Below are positions 55,217 through 64,000 of a stretch of DNA of 64,000 bases, in pieces. Made by a program: the position numbers and the translations under genes. Under the pieces are notes generated by a model, which was not told the DNA's origin, did not search any database, and saw only the letters and a program-made list of their open reading frames with translations. The stretch is from Billgrantia saliphila (lineage in GTDB: Bacteria; Pseudomonadota; Gammaproteobacteria; Pseudomonadales; Halomonadaceae): positions 1 to 64,000 of the forward strand of contig NZ_PJRN01000002.1 in NCBI RefSeq assembly GCF_002930105.1, in the 5' to 3' direction. The stretch's first letter is position 1, and the number at the start of each line of letters is the position of its first letter.

Positions 55217-56788
55217 TTACGATTTCTGGAACATGGCCAGCATCCGGCGTGTCACCAGGAAGCCGCCCACGATATTGATGGTGGCGATCAGCACCGAAAT
55301 GGCCGCCATGAATACCACCAGGCCATTGCCCGAGCCGATCTGCAAAATCGCCCCAAGGATGATGATCCCCGAGATGGCGTTGGTCACCGCCATCAGCGGC
55401 GTATGCAGCGAATGGCTGACGTTCCAGATCACCTGGAAGCCGACGAAGCAGGCCAGCACGAAGACGATGAAGTGCTGCATGAATGAAGCGGGCGCAACCT
55501 GACCGAGCAGCAGCATCAACAGGCCACCGACGCCCAGCAGGGTTGCCTGACGCTTGGTCTGGGCCTTGAAGGCGGCGATCTCGGTGGCCCGCTTCTCCTC
55601 GGGAGTGGGCTCCTTCTCCTTGGGCTTCGGCTTCGCCGCGGCGATCGCCTTTACCTTGGGCGGCGGCGGAGGGAAGGTGATCTCGCCCTGGTGGGTCACC
55701 GTGGCGCCACGAATGACGTCATCCTCCATGTCATGGACGATCTTGCCATCCTTCTCCGGAGTCAGATCGGTGAGCATGTGACGGATGTTGGTGGCGTAGA
55801 GCAGCGAGGCCTGCGTCGCCATGCGCGAGGGGAAGTCGGTATAGCCGACCACGATCACCCCGTTGTCGCTGACGACCCGCTCGTCGGGGCGCGTCAGATC
55901 GCAGTTGCCGCCCTTCTCGGCGGCCAGGTCGATGATTACCGAGCCAGGCTTCATCGCCTTGACCATATCCTCGAGCCACAGCTTGGGTGCCGGTTTGCCG
56001 GGGATCAGAGCGGTGGTGATGACGATATCAACGTCGGGCGCCTGCTCGCGGAAGCATTGGAGCTGCTTCTCGCGAAACTCGGGGCTCGAGGGCGCCGCGT
56101 AGCCGCCGGTGGCGGAGCCATCCTGGTTTTCATCGAAGTCGAGGAACAGAAATTCGGCCCCCATCGACTCGATCTGCTCGGCGACCTCGGGGCGAACGTC
56201 GAAGGCGCGCACGACGGCGCCCAGGCTGGTCGCGGTACCGATGGCGGCAAGACCGGCCACGCCGGCGCCGATCACCAGCACCTTGGCCGGTGGCACCTTG
56301 CCGGCGGCGGTGATCTGGCCGGTAAAGAAGCGTCCGAAATTGTTTCCCGCCTCGATGACCGCACGATAGCCGGCGATGTTGGCCATCGAGGAGAGCGCAT
56401 CCATCTTCTGCGCTCGCGAAATGCGCGGCACCATGTCCATGGCGATGACGCTTGCCCCGCGTGCGCGACAGCGCTCGAGCAATGCCTCGCTCTGTGCCGG
56501 CCAGAAGAAGGAGATCAGTGTCTGGCCCTCGCGCAGTCGCTCGGCCTCCTCCTCGCTGGGCTCGCGGACCTTGATCACCACCTCGGCTTCATGCCAGAGC
56601 GCCTCGGCGCTCTCCAGCACCGTGACACCCGCGGCGCGATAGGCGTCGTCATCGAAGCCGGCGGCGACTCCGGCACCGCTCTCGATCAGGCATTCATGCC
56701 CAAGCTTGCGGATATGCTGTGCACTTTCAGGGGTCAGCGCAACGCGCGCCTCTCCCTTGGCGAGCTCCTTGGGTGCACCAATCTTCAC
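55217..56788 (-). CDS. pntA: NAD(P) transhydrogenase subunit alpha
   Basis: This 523-residue protein joins the NAD-binding domain I with the membrane part (about 415-520, four helices), as in E. coli (510). [21 protein letters not shown] (about 171-191) is the dinucleotide fold. A Pro/Lys-rich linker ([20 protein letters not shown], about 365-384) links the halves. Its 5' region contains a 16-bp inverted repeat. It forms an operon with pntB. Confidence 0.97.
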   Translation of the reverse strand: MKIGAPKELAKGEARVALTPESAQHIRKLGHECLIESGAGVAAGFDDDAYRAAGVTVLESAEALWHEAEVVIKVREPSEEEAERLREGQTLISFFWPAQSEALLERCRARGASVIAMDMVPRISRAQKMDALSSMANIAGYRAVIEAGNNFGRFFTGQITAAGKVPPAKVLVIGAGVAGLAAIGTATSLGAVVRAFDVRPEVAEQIESMGAEFLFLDFDENQDGSATGGYAAPSSPEFREKQLQCFREQAPDVDIVITTALIPGKPAPKLWLEDMVKAMKPGSVIIDLAAEKGGNCDLTRPDERVVSDNGVIVVGYTDFPSRMATQASLLYATNIRHMLTDLTPEKDGKIVHDMEDDVIRGATVTHQGEITFPPPPPKVKAIAAAKPKPKEKEPTPEEKRATEIAAFKAQTKRQATLLGVGGLLMLLLGQVAPASFMQHFIVFVLACFVGFQVIWNVSHSLHTPLMAVTNAISGIIILGAILQIGSGNGLVVFMAAISVLIATINIVGGFLVTRRMLAMFQKS

Positions 56789-56937
56789 GATGGATCTCCC
56801 TTATGGTTATTGAAATCCTGCATAGGTCAGTCCAAGTATTCATACCTGACACTACCGCATTGCACAACAGCAGCGCAGCCGATCGGCAAACCCTGAATGT
56901 AGCACTATCCGGCTGAAATTTCGGAAAAAGCGGCAAA

Positions 56938-56953
56938 TTGACGTTTACGTCAA
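56938..56953. promoter_or_regulatory. Inverted repeat upstream of pntA
   Basis: TTGACGT TT ACGTCAA is a perfect 7-bp dyad with a 2-bp centre, 150 bp upstream of pntA. From memory it resembles sites of MerR-family acyl-CoA/branched-chain regulators such as LiuR (TTnACGTTnACGTnAA-like). That assignment is tentative. Confidence 0.5.
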
Positions 56954-56985
56954 GCGTCAAACAGGACGCGATGTAGGACATGCGA

Positions 56986-57005
56986 AGGCCGCCCGAAGGC
57001 GGCCT
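56986..57005 (-). terminator. Hairpin after htpG
   Basis: AGGCCGCC CGAA GGCGGCCT is a perfect 8-bp stem with a tetraloop, 38 bp past the htpG stop. The following minus-strand sequence is TTCGC, so the U-tract is poor. Confidence 0.55.
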
Positions 57006-57043
57006 GTCGTCTTGGTAAAACCGCATCGTGGCGGGTTATCACA

Positions 57044-58948
57044 TCAGGCGCTCAACAGGGCATTGAGTCGCTTGACGTAGGCGGCCGGGTCGTCGAGATG
57101 GCCGCCTTCGGCGATGATCGCCTGATCGAGCAGCACCCGTGCCAGATCGTCGAAACGCTCGCCTTCGGTAGCCTCGAGCCGCTCCACCAGAGCGTGATCG
57201 GGGTTGAGTTCGAGGATCGGTTTGACCTCCGGCATCTTCTGCCCTGCGGCTTCCATGATGCGGCGCATCTGGTAGCCCATCTCGTGCTCGGGCAGCACCA
57301 CGCAGGCCGGCGAGTCGGTGAGGCGGTGGGTCACCTTGACCTCCTGCACCGTGTCGCCCAGCGACTCCCTAACCCGCTTGACCAGCGATTCCTTGGCCTT
57401 GGCGGTTTCTTCCTGGGCTTTCTTCTCCTCTTCGCCCTCGATCTCGCCGAGGTCGAGGTCTCCCTTGGCCACGTCGACGAAGCGCTTGCCATCGAACTCG
57501 TGGAGATGGCTCATCAGCCACTCGTCGATACGATCGTGCAACAGCAGCACTTCGATGCCCTTCTTGCGGAAGATCTCGAGATGCGGACTGTTCTTCACGG
57601 CATTGAAGCCATCGGCGACGATGTAATAAATCTTCTCCTGGCCCTCCTTCATGCGCGACACGTAGTCGGCCAGCGACTGGTCCTGGGTGGTGCTGTCGGT
57701 TTGAGTGGTGGAGAAGCGCAGCAATCCGGCAATCTTCTCGCGATTGGCGAAGTCTTCGGCCGGACCTTCCTTGAGCACGCTGCCGAAGGTGTTCCAGAAG
57801 GTCTGGTACGCCTCCTTGTCCTTGGCCAGCTTCTTTAGCATGTCCAGCGCCCGCTTAGTCAGCGCGCCCTTGATCTTCTCAACCTTGGGATCCTGCTGCA
57901 GCAGTTCACGGGAGACATTGAGCGACAGCTCACGAGTGTCAAGCACCCCCTTGATGAAGCGCAGGTAGAGCGGCAGGAACTGCTCGGCGTCGTCCATGAT
58001 GAAAACGCGCTGGACGTAGAGCTTGACACCGCGAGTCCCGTCGCGCTCGTAAAGGTCGAACGGCGCGCGCCCCGGTACATAAAGCAAGCTGGTGTATTCG
58101 AGCTTGCCCTCCACCTTGTTGTGGCTCCAGGTCAGCGGATCGGCGAAATCGTGGGCCACATGCTTGTAGAAGGCCTTGTATTCGTCGTCGGAGATCTCGC
58201 TCTTGGGACGCACCCACAGCGCGGTGGCCTCGTTGACGGTCTCCCAGGAGGTGACCTCGCTGCCCTCGATCTCGTTGCCGTCGTCGTCCTTGGCGGTCTC
58301 GACCCTGGGCATGCGCACCGGTACCTCGATATGGTCGGAGTACTTGCGCACCAGGCTTCTCAGGCGGAAGTCATCGGCGAACTCCTTGGCATCCTTCTTC
58401 AACTTGAGGACGATCTCGGTACCGTGCGCCTCGCGCTCAAGGTCGGCGACGGTGAATTCGCCCTCGCCCTTCGAGCGCCACTCGACGCCCGCATCCTTGT
58501 CGCTGCCCGCCTTGCGGGTACGCACCGTTACCTCGTCGGCGACGATGAAGCTGGAGTAGAAGCCCACCCCGAACTGGCCGATCAGGCGCGCGTCCTTCTG
58601 CTGCTCGCCGCTGAGCTGCTTGAGGAATTCGGCAGTGCCACTGCGGGCGATAGTGCCGAGGTTCTTGATCACCTCGTCGCGGTCCATGCCGATGCCATTA
58701 TCGCGCACGGTCACGGTTCCGGCTTTTGAATCGTGCTCGATCTCGATGCGCAGCTCACTGTCGCCTTCATACAGAGCGTCATTGTCGAGCGCAGCATAGC
58801 GCAGCTTGTCGCAGGCATCGGCGGCGTTGGAAATCAGCTCGCGCAGGAAGATCTCCCGGTTGGAATACAGGGAGTGAATCATCAGGTGCAGCAGCTGCTT
58901 CACCTCGGTCTGGAACCCTAGGGTTTCCTCGTGAGCGGTCGTGGACAT
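57044..58948 (-). CDS. htpG: Chaperone HtpG (Hsp90)
   Basis: This 634-residue cytosolic Hsp90 has the GHKL ATPase domain (about 1-215). It contains [20 protein letters not shown] (about 31-50), the [22 protein letters not shown] region (about 84-105) and [17 protein letters not shown] (about 125-141). A middle domain with [20 protein letters not shown] (about 308-327) follows, then a dimerisation domain to 634. GAGG lies nine bases before the ATG. A near-perfect heat-shock promoter lies at 59017-59044. Confidence 0.97.
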   Translation of the reverse strand: MSTTAHEETLGFQTEVKQLLHLMIHSLYSNREIFLRELISNAADACDKLRYAALDNDALYEGDSELRIEIEHDSKAGTVTVRDNGIGMDRDEVIKNLGTIARSGTAEFLKQLSGEQQKDARLIGQFGVGFYSSFIVADEVTVRTRKAGSDKDAGVEWRSKGEGEFTVADLEREAHGTEIVLKLKKDAKEFADDFRLRSLVRKYSDHIEVPVRMPRVETAKDDDGNEIEGSEVTSWETVNEATALWVRPKSEISDDEYKAFYKHVAHDFADPLTWSHNKVEGKLEYTSLLYVPGRAPFDLYERDGTRGVKLYVQRVFIMDDAEQFLPLYLRFIKGVLDTRELSLNVSRELLQQDPKVEKIKGALTKRALDMLKKLAKDKEAYQTFWNTFGSVLKEGPAEDFANREKIAGLLRFSTTQTDSTTQDQSLADYVSRMKEGQEKIYYIVADGFNAVKNSPHLEIFRKKGIEVLLLHDRIDEWLMSHLHEFDGKRFVDVAKGDLDLGEIEGEEEKKAQEETAKAKESLVKRVRESLGDTVQEVKVTHRLTDSPACVVLPEHEMGYQMRRIMEAAGQKMPEVKPILELNPDHALVERLEATEGERFDDLARVLLDQAIIAEGGHLDDPAAYVKRLNALLSA

Positions 58949-59016
58949 GGAACGGTCACCTCATGGCTTGAACGCAAGGCGACGTCTGAACGTCGCCATT
59001 TTGAAACTGTTCAGCG

Positions 59017-59044
59017 ATATGGGGACCGAACCGGGCTTTTCAAG
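59017..59044 (-). promoter_or_regulatory. Sigma-32 (RpoH) promoter of htpG
   Basis: On the minus strand CTTGAAA (59038-59044), a 13-bp spacer and CCCCATAT (59017-59024) match the RpoH consensus CTTGAAA-N11-16-CCCCATnT at every defined position. The -35 element overlaps the stop codon of the upstream thioesterase gene. Transcription would start near 59010, about 60 bp before htpG. Confidence 0.88.
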
Positions 59045-59513
59045 CGTCTTCGTCGGGAGTGGCCAATACGAAGTGCAAACGCGCCGTGGCCACCGGCAGC
59101 GTTTCCGCTTCCTGCCAGGCCACGACCTGGACGTTGGCCAGCCGCCGCCCTTCACGCAGCAACCGACAGCGGGCGTGGGTGGGCACGACCCGAGCCGTAC
59201 GCAGGTAATCGATGGAGAAGTCGACGATGCGCGGCAACCGCGGCTCGCGGGTCGCCATCATCAGGTCGAGGGTGCCCGCGGTTTCCATGAACGCCGCCAC
59301 CACGCCGCCGTGAAGCGCCGGCAGCAGAATATTGCCGACATTGTGCTCGTGCGGCTCGAGTTGATAGATCAGCCCTTCGCCTTCTCCCGCGTCGTCGGGT
59401 GTAGCGCTGACGCCGATATGACGGGCGTAGGGCAGACGCTCCAGCCAGGCCGTCACATCGCCTTCGGCCCGGGTCCTGGCCAGCCAGGCCACATCGTGGA
59501 AGCCCTCATGCAT
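59040..59513 (-). CDS. PaaI-family hotdog thioesterase (second of a pair)
   Basis: This 157-residue hotdog-fold protein has the catalytic/binding segment LPALHGGVVAAFMETAGTLD (about 65-84) and IVDFSIDYLRTARVV (about 97-111). These enzymes cleave acyl-CoA thioesters, often aromatic or medium chain; substrate unknown. The ATG at 59513, overlapping the upstream gene by eight bases, is preferred to the ATG at 59522 because GGAG then has a nine-base spacing. Its stop lies inside the htpG promoter. Confidence 0.82.
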   Translation of the reverse strand: MHEGFHDVAWLARTRAEGDVTAWLERLPYARHIGVSATPDDAGEGEGLIYQLEPHEHNVGNILLPALHGGVVAAFMETAGTLDLMMATREPRLPRIVDFSIDYLRTARVVPTHARCRLLREGRRLANVQVVAWQEAETLPVATARLHFVLATPDEDA

Positions 59514-60000
59514 GGTCCGCATCTCCGAACAGCGCCTCGCCGAATCCTGGCGGAGTATTACGTGCTCCCAGGCGTACGAAGTTGCCGATCCCTCGGGCGA
59601 TCGTTCGCCCGGGCGTCTGCCACAGCGTACCTTCGGTGAAGACCATCGAGGCGGTTACCCTGACCACACGCGCCTCGGCCAGAATCGCCATACCAGCCAC
59701 CGCCGGTCGGTAGTGGTCGACCCGCAGGTCCAACGTCGGGCACACTTCGGGCTCGGGCAGGCCGCAAAGCACGGCGGAACCGCATACGGTATCGAGCAGC
59801 ATGGTCAACACTCCGCCGTGAACGAGTCCGCGCTCAACGTCACCGAGCAGCGCGTCTTGCCACGGCAGGCGCATGATCACCTCAGGCGGATCGACGGAAA
59901 CGACGTCGAGTCCCAGCCCTCGGGTATGCGGTATCACGGTCACGAAGCGCGTCAGGGCGGTTCGCCATTCGTCGGCGGTAGGGGGGGATGCATTGGGCAT
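59506..60000 (-). CDS. PaaI-family hotdog thioesterase (first of a pair)
   Basis: This 164-residue hotdog protein contains GDVERGLVHGGVLTMLLDTV in its core (about 53-72) and PTLDLRVDHYRPAVAGM (about 88-104). The family type is the same as its downstream neighbour, but sequence similarity between the two looks low, so they may form a heteromer or act on different acyl-CoAs. GAGG precedes the ATG at 60000 by seven bases. The two genes overlap and are presumably cotranscribed. Confidence 0.82.
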   Translation of the reverse strand: MPNASPPTADEWRTALTRFVTVIPHTRGLGLDVVSVDPPEVIMRLPWQDALLGDVERGLVHGGVLTMLLDTVCGSAVLCGLPEPEVCPTLDLRVDHYRPAVAGMAILAEARVVRVTASMVFTEGTLWQTPGRTIARGIGNFVRLGARNTPPGFGEALFGDADHA

Positions 60001-60037
60001 CGCGAGACCTCGCAAGGGGCGGATTCAAACGATCGTA

Positions 60038-60376
60038 TCAAAACTGCCCTTCGTCGTCCCCCTCCCCTGCGACGGGCAACCCCCGCCAGGTGCGGTAGGC
60101 GTCCAGGCTGCGATCGACACGAGTCAGCAGCCAGCCAACGATGACAAAGTCATCGACGACACCGATCAGCAGCAGCCAGTCGGGAATCAGGTCCAGCGGC
60201 GAGATCAGATAGGCCAACGCCGCCAGCATCCAGCCGAAGGCCGCCCAGGGCGGTGGCCGGTAGCGGCCTTTCACCACGTCGCGGCACATGGGCACGAAAA
60301 GCTTGAGGGCGCGTGCGATCTGGCCCAGTACCCGCGAGCGGCGGCGCAACCGCCCCACGATATTCCAAGGTTTCAC
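60038..60376 (-). CDS. YkvA/DUF1232 small membrane protein
   Basis: This 112-residue protein has the DUF1232 core AYLISPLDLIPDWLLLIGVVDDFVIV (about residues 54-79, here quoted by position with key residues SPxDxIPD and DD). It likely forms one or two membrane helices. The N-terminus is basic (RLRRRSRVLGQIARALKLF). No function is established for the family. It lies upstream of the thioesterase pair in the same direction and divergent from slt. Confidence 0.8.
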   Translation of the reverse strand: MKPWNIVGRLRRRSRVLGQIARALKLFVPMCRDVVKGRYRPPPWAAFGWMLAALAYLISPLDLIPDWLLLIGVVDDFVIVGWLLTRVDRSLDAYRTWRGLPVAGEGDDEGQF

Positions 60377-60549
60377 TCTTCGTATCCCTCCTCATTTCGC
60401 CGGAACGGCAATATGATCTCTCACGATAGGCGATCCCCGGCCGGACGCCTATCTCGCACTACATATCGGTTGGGACGACACTTCTCAAGCCGGTGTCGAT
60501 CGGCCACCATGTCGCCAACACCGCTCGCGAACTGAACGAGGTAATCTCC

Positions 60550-62508
60550 ATGTCGCCGATGCTCCGCCTGAGGCAGTACCTGCGGCACCGCCGCCTCCTG
60601 GTCATCGCTACCCTGCTTTGCCTGCCGCTGGTCGGCCAGGCCGACGACCGTGCCATACGCGACGCCCTGGCCGATGCCCGTGCCCAACGGTGGGAAAGGG
60701 TCGATGTAACCGCCCTTGCCGATCACCCCCTGGCCGGCTATGTGGAGTATCACCGCCTGCGCGGACGGCTACCGCAGGCCGAGCCCGGCGAGGTGCTTGA
60801 TTTCATCGAGCGTCATCGGGACTCGCCGCTGGCGGCATGGATGCGCGGCCAGGCGATCGGCCGCTACGGCGAGGCCGGTCGCTACGGCAGCCTGCTCGCC
60901 GTGGCGGACGGCGAACCCAGCGGTACCGAACGACAGTGTCATTACTATACGGCGCTGCTCGGCGGCGACCCGCAAGTGGCGGCAGAAGGCGGCCGCTCGC
61001 TATGGAATGTGGGCCACTCCCAGCCCTCGGCCTGCGACACCCTTTTCGATCAACTTCGCGCGAACGGCGAGATCGGCGAACTCGATATCTGGCAGCGCAA
61101 GATGCTGGCCTGGCAGCAGGGGGAGACGGGTCTCGTCAGCTACCTGGGCCGACAGCTCGACGACCGCTGGCAGGAAGGTCTCGACGCCGTGGATCGGCTT
61201 CAGCGCGACTATGCCGCCATTACCCGGGTGCCGACCTGCATCGGCCCCGAGTGCCTCGGCAGCGGCCCGCTGTTTGCCGCTGCCATGTACGGTTTCACTC
61301 GCGCCGACACCGAGGCGGCGCTCGAAGCATGGCGCAAGATCGCCGCGCACCTGCCGATCGAGGAAGAACACCGGCACGCCATCGAGGAGGATCTGGCCTT
61401 CTACTCGCTGGTGCGCGATGTCGCCAACAACCAGGGCTGGGTCGACGAGGCGCTGCCCCGGATCGCCACGCCGCGCGTGCTCGAATTGCGTGTTCGTCAG
61501 GCACTCGCCAGCCGCGACTGGTCCGGCGTGTTGCAGTGGCTCGAGCATATGCCCGAGGAGGTGCGCAACGAGAGCCGCTGGCAGTACTGGGAAGCACGCG
61601 CGCATGAGCAGCTGGGCAATCAGGAGCAGGCCGAAGTGGCCTATGCCCAGGCGGCGCAGGAACGCAATTTCTTCGGCTTCGCCGCCGCCGATCGCATCGA
61701 TCGTCCCTACTCGCTGAACCTGGAGCGCAGCCGTTTCGACGAGGACTTCCAGCGTCAGGTGGAGACGTGGCCAGCCGTACAGCGCACCGAGGCACTCGAA
61801 CGCATCGGCGAGCAAGGCCTGGCCAATAGCGAATGGCTGCATGCCGTGGCCAACGGCTCGCCGCGCGAGATCCGAGCGCTGGCCGACTACGCAGCCCGTC
61901 GTGGCTGGCACGCGCGGCTGGTGCAGACCACCATAACCGCCCAGCTCTGGGATGCACTGGACTGGCGCTTCCCCGAGGCCTACCGCGAGCATTTCCTGCA
62001 CTGGGGGCAGCGCAATGGCGTCGACCCCTTCCTGCTGATGGGTATCGCCCGCCGCGAGAGCGCCTACAACCCCGAGGCACTGTCACCGGCTGGGGCACGC
62101 GGCCTGATGCAGCTGATGCCGGGTACCGCGACCCTGCTGAGTCGGCAGCTCGGCATCAACGACCCCGGCCCCTACGGCGTTCTCGACCCGGAGCTCAATA
62201 TTCGCCTGGGGAGCACCTACATTCGCGACATGGTCGACCGTTACCGCGGCAACCGCCTGGCCGCCGCCGCGGCCTACAACGCCGGCCCCGGACGGGTTGA
62301 CCGCTGGCTGCGTGACGCACCGGAGGAGTTCGACTTGTTCGTCGAGGCCATTCCCTTCCGCGAGACGCGCGACTACGTTCAGGCAGTACTCTCTTATCGG
62401 GTGATCTTCGAAAGCCTGGCCAACGGCGGCAGCACCGAAGGGGTCGTCATGCTCAGCGATGCGGAGACCACCATGCGCTATGACGCCTCGCTGCTGGCCC
62501 GAAACTGA
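60550..62508 (+). CDS. slt: Soluble lytic murein transglycosylase
   Basis: This 652-residue periplasmic enzyme has a signal peptide (LVIATLLCLPLVGQADD, about 17-33). A long alpha-helical superhelix (about 40-450) leads to a C-terminal SLT lysozyme-like domain (about 480-640). The catalytic Glu503 lies in GIARRESAYNPEALSPAGAR, followed by GLMQLMPGTA and AAAYNAGPGRVDRW. It cleaves peptidoglycan strands to anhydromuropeptides. The ATG at 60550 has GAGG nine bases upstream; a longer upstream frame would bury the signal peptide. Confidence 0.92.
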   Translation: MSPMLRLRQYLRHRRLLVIATLLCLPLVGQADDRAIRDALADARAQRWERVDVTALADHPLAGYVEYHRLRGRLPQAEPGEVLDFIERHRDSPLAAWMRGQAIGRYGEAGRYGSLLAVADGEPSGTERQCHYYTALLGGDPQVAAEGGRSLWNVGHSQPSACDTLFDQLRANGEIGELDIWQRKMLAWQQGETGLVSYLGRQLDDRWQEGLDAVDRLQRDYAAITRVPTCIGPECLGSGPLFAAAMYGFTRADTEAALEAWRKIAAHLPIEEEHRHAIEEDLAFYSLVRDVANNQGWVDEALPRIATPRVLELRVRQALASRDWSGVLQWLEHMPEEVRNESRWQYWEARAHEQLGNQEQAEVAYAQAAQERNFFGFAAADRIDRPYSLNLERSRFDEDFQRQVETWPAVQRTEALERIGEQGLANSEWLHAVANGSPREIRALADYAARRGWHARLVQTTITAQLWDALDWRFPEAYREHFLHWGQRNGVDPFLLMGIARRESAYNPEALSPAGARGLMQLMPGTATLLSRQLGINDPGPYGVLDPELNIRLGSTYIRDMVDRYRGNRLAAAAAYNAGPGRVDRWLRDAPEEFDLFVEAIPFRETRDYVQAVLSYRVIFESLANGGSTEGVVMLSDAETTMRYDASLLARN

Positions 62509-62570
62509 ATCGGAGAAAGGCATTCCGCGACAGGCCCCCGGCGGCATCGAGGCCTGTTGCGTCCCGGCGC

Positions 62571-63212
62571 TCAGCCAGGCTGACGTTCGAGCGCCAGCCT
62601 GACGCCGAACGCGATCAATACCGTCCCGGTCACGCCGTTCAAAGCCCTGGCGAATAGTCGGCTGCCGAGCCAGCGCCCCGCGCCGCCTACCGTCACGACG
62701 ATGGCGATCTGCCACAGGTTGGCGATCACGAAGTGGACGCCGGCCAGGAACAGCGATTTGATCAGCGCGGGGTCGCCCGGGGCGATGAACTGGGGCAGGA
62801 AAGCCATGTAGAAGACCACGGTCTTTGGGTTGAGGACGTTGGAGAGCAGCCCCTCACGCAGCGGGCGCCATACCGGTATGGGCTGGCGCTCGCCCCCTAT
62901 GGCCGCCATGGGCAGGCCGGAGCCGCGCCAGGCCGCCATCAACCCCGAAATGCCCAGCCAGATCAAGTAGCCCGCCCCGGCCAGCTTGAGGAGCCCGAAA
63001 GCCCATGCCGACTGCAACAGGATCAGCGATATCCCCAGGGCCGAAACGGTGGCATGGACGAACAGGCCACAGCAGATCGCCACGCTGGTGAGAACGCCGT
63101 CGCGAACCCCGCCACGCGCGGTGTTGCGGATCACCAGCAAGGTATCGACCCCAGGCGTCATGGACAGTAGCGTTATGGCGATCAGGAAAGGCCAGAACTG
63201 AGAATCCAACAT
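62571..63212 (-). CDS. LysE family amino-acid exporter
   Basis: This 213-residue inner-membrane protein has about six hydrophobic segments. It begins MLDSQFWPFLIAITLLSMTP with the RhtB/LysE motif MTPGVDTLLVIRNTARGG (about 18-35). GFLLKLAGAGYLIWLGI-like sequence (about 66-82) and NPKTVVFYMAFLPQFI (about 127-142) are also typical. The substrate (homoserine, threonine, leucine or others) cannot be read. GGAGG lies seven bases before the ATG at 63212. Confidence 0.88.
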   Translation of the reverse strand: MLDSQFWPFLIAITLLSMTPGVDTLLVIRNTARGGVRDGVLTSVAICCGLFVHATVSALGISLILLQSAWAFGLLKLAGAGYLIWLGISGLMAAWRGSGLPMAAIGGERQPIPVWRPLREGLLSNVLNPKTVVFYMAFLPQFIAPGDPALIKSLFLAGVHFVIANLWQIAIVVTVGGAGRWLGSRLFARALNGVTGTVLIAFGVRLALERQPG

Positions 63213-63574
63213 GGGGGTTACCTCCGCTAGGGTGTCGGTGTGGCAAGCTCGCACCCGCCGCATGCCGCGGCGACTTGGCGCGATGTCGTGCCGAAAACGG
63301 CATGGCGCAATCAGAGCAATGGGATTCTCTGGACGCTCCGATATTTTCTATCTACAGTGGATTGAGCGGACCGCATTGGCTGGAGCAGGTAGCATTAAAT
63401 GCCCCTTCGGCCCATCGCGCAAACCGCTGCGTTGGCCTGCAAGTGGAAAGTCGTCCGTTGTATTTCGCTTTGTCGATACACCCGAAGCGCACTTTTCTTC
63501 TCTTGCCCACGCACTTCGGGCCCGGCATCGCCGAGTGCCCAGCACGATCAATCTGTAAGTAAGGAAAATCGACA
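63213..63574 (+). other. Noncoding region with the cold-shock gene leader
   Basis: This 362-bp gap separates the exporter gene from the cold-shock gene. It is more AT-rich toward its right end, including CGATATTTTCTATCTACAG (about 63339-63357) and AGCATTAAATG (about 63391-63401), which could hold promoter elements. I could not assign a convincing -35/-10 pair. Long structured 5' leaders are usual for csp genes. AAGGA precedes the csp ATG. No other gene is seen. Confidence 0.5.
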
Positions 63575-63781
63575 ATGGCAACTGGCACTGTCAAGTGGTT
63601 CAACGATACCAAGGGCTACGGTTTCATCTCTCCGGACGACGGCGGTGATGACCTGTTCGCCCACTTCTCCGAGATTCAGGCTGAAGGCTTCAAGACCCTG
63701 CAGGACGGTCAGAAGGTCACCTTCGACGTAACCCAGGGCAAGAAAGGCCTTCAGGCCTCCAATATCCGGATCGCCAACTGA
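63575..63781 (+). CDS. Cold-shock protein, CspA family
   Basis: This 68-residue single cold-shock domain has the RNA-binding motifs RNP1 KGYGFI (13-18) and RNP2 LFAHF (27-31). Usual csp proteins have VFVHF or LFVHF in RNP2, so Ala29 is a small variation. It binds single-stranded RNA/DNA and acts as an RNA chaperone. Length and start ([20 protein letters not shown]) are typical. It is monocistronic, with a strong terminator. Confidence 0.96.
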   Translation: MATGTVKWFNDTKGYGFISPDDGGDDLFAHFSEIQAEGFKTLQDGQKVTFDVTQGKKGLQASNIRIAN

Positions 63782-63840
63782 GGCATCGCCTCGTTCGATC
63801 CGACCCGGCTTCATGATCTCCAGCCGGGCAGCCATACGAA

Positions 63841-63866
63841 AGGCCCACCGCAAGGTGGGCCTTTTT
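63841..63866 (+). terminator. Terminator after the cold-shock gene
   Basis: AGGCCCACC GCAA GGTGGGCCT is a perfect 9-bp stem with tetraloop followed by TTTT, 60 bp past the csp stop. It could also work on the other strand for the convergent gene at the window edge, since A residues precede it. Confidence 0.85.
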
Positions 63867-63906
63867 CGTGCTCCTTCCTTCTGGCCAGCACAAGCCAGCT
63901 ACGGAT

Positions 63907-64000
63907 TCAGGATTCGGGTTCGGTCCGGGTCCGCCTTTCGGATTGGGACGCTTCGGGCTCGGTAGCGGATTCGGCTTGCGGCTCGGGCTCGATCCTCGGA
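63907..64000 (-). CDS. C-terminal end of an unknown gene running off the window
   Basis: On the minus strand the last 94 bases read in one frame as a Glu/Pro/Ser/Arg-rich tail ending ERRTRTEPES before TGA. Such low-complexity acidic tails occur at the ends of many proteins, so no family can be named. The G+C pattern and the facing terminator are compatible with a convergent gene, but the frame is short. Confidence 0.35.
   Translation of the reverse strand, partial: PRIEPEPQAESATEPEASQSERRTRTEPES

Noticed and set aside
63907..64000. Naming the right-edge gene from its acidic tail
   Set aside because: About 31 codons of Glu/Pro/Ser-rich sequence are compatible with many unrelated proteins.

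Overview
The window is GC-rich, densely coded chromosomal DNA from a gammaproteobacterium. Halomonadaceae (Halomonas/Chromohalobacter-like) is the best guess. Supporting evidence: the acnD/prpF-type methylcitrate cluster run by a GntR/FCD regulator, the split trpE-gph / trpGDC arrangement, the miaB-phoH-ybeY-corC-lnt block, a polyhydroxyalkanoate (PHA) synthase with phasin, thiopurine methyltransferase, and acidic proteins. This is inferred from gene content and order; no marker gene was searched. About 60 protein genes are supported. There is no CRISPR array, prophage, insertion sequence or tRNA. Nearly everything is core metabolism or housekeeping, and I found no convincing undescribed multi-gene system. 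The most interesting material is regulatory DNA and a few odd proteins.

Layout. 1-600: leader and two tandem promoters of an rRNA operon whose 16S gene lies off the left edge (minus strand). 600-9,100: minus-strand 2-methylcitrate (propionate) operon in transcription order gntR-prpB-prpC-acnD-prpF-prpD, with a promoter, four GntR-like inverted repeats and hairpins in three gene gaps. 9,200-14,100: pabB, a short CysH-family reductase, cysB, trxA and an AI-2E-type permease. 14,200-19,960: SIMPL protein, serS, a large FAD/Fe-S D-2-hydroxyacid dehydrogenase (YdiJ type), and DUF2905. 19,990-24,440: a cytosolic FIST-domain histidine kinase divergent from a periplasmic sorbosone-dehydrogenase-like protein plus a diheme cytochrome c, possibly one redox module. 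24,500-33,200: tryptophan genes. trpGDC sits behind a clear attenuator with a 16-residue leader peptide containing two adjacent Trp codons. trpE, gph and rpe follow, separated by an orphan metal-binding protein, a type II NADH dehydrogenase and a GIY-YIG protein.

33,260-42,030: small genes (GNAT, YajG lipoprotein, tpm, SH3 protein, DUF1820), then miaB-phoH-ybeY-corC-lnt, covering tRNA modification, RNA processing and lipoprotein maturation. 42,090-45,040: PHA cluster phaC-phaP-DUF6489. 45,090-53,640: aroC, prmB, an Smr nuclease, a patatin, two overlapping alpha/beta hydrolases, a 31-codon membrane mini-gene coupled to an AEC transporter, and the overlapping set gpsA-sixA-ABM. 53,690-63,210: pntAB with a 16-bp inverted repeat upstream, htpG with a textbook sigma-32 promoter, two overlapping hotdog thioesterases, a YkvA-like protein, slt and a LysE exporter. 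63,213-64,000: a cold-shock gene with its terminator and the acidic tail of a gene running off the right edge.

Functional links: propionyl-CoA disposal (prp) and PHA synthesis both handle acyl-CoA. pabB, trpEGDC and aroC share the chorismate branch point. cysB, the CysH-like reductase and thioredoxin are adjacent, as expected for sulfate reduction. pntAB supplies NADPH. All promoter, operator and terminator calls come from reading the sequence by eye and are not experimentally confirmed.
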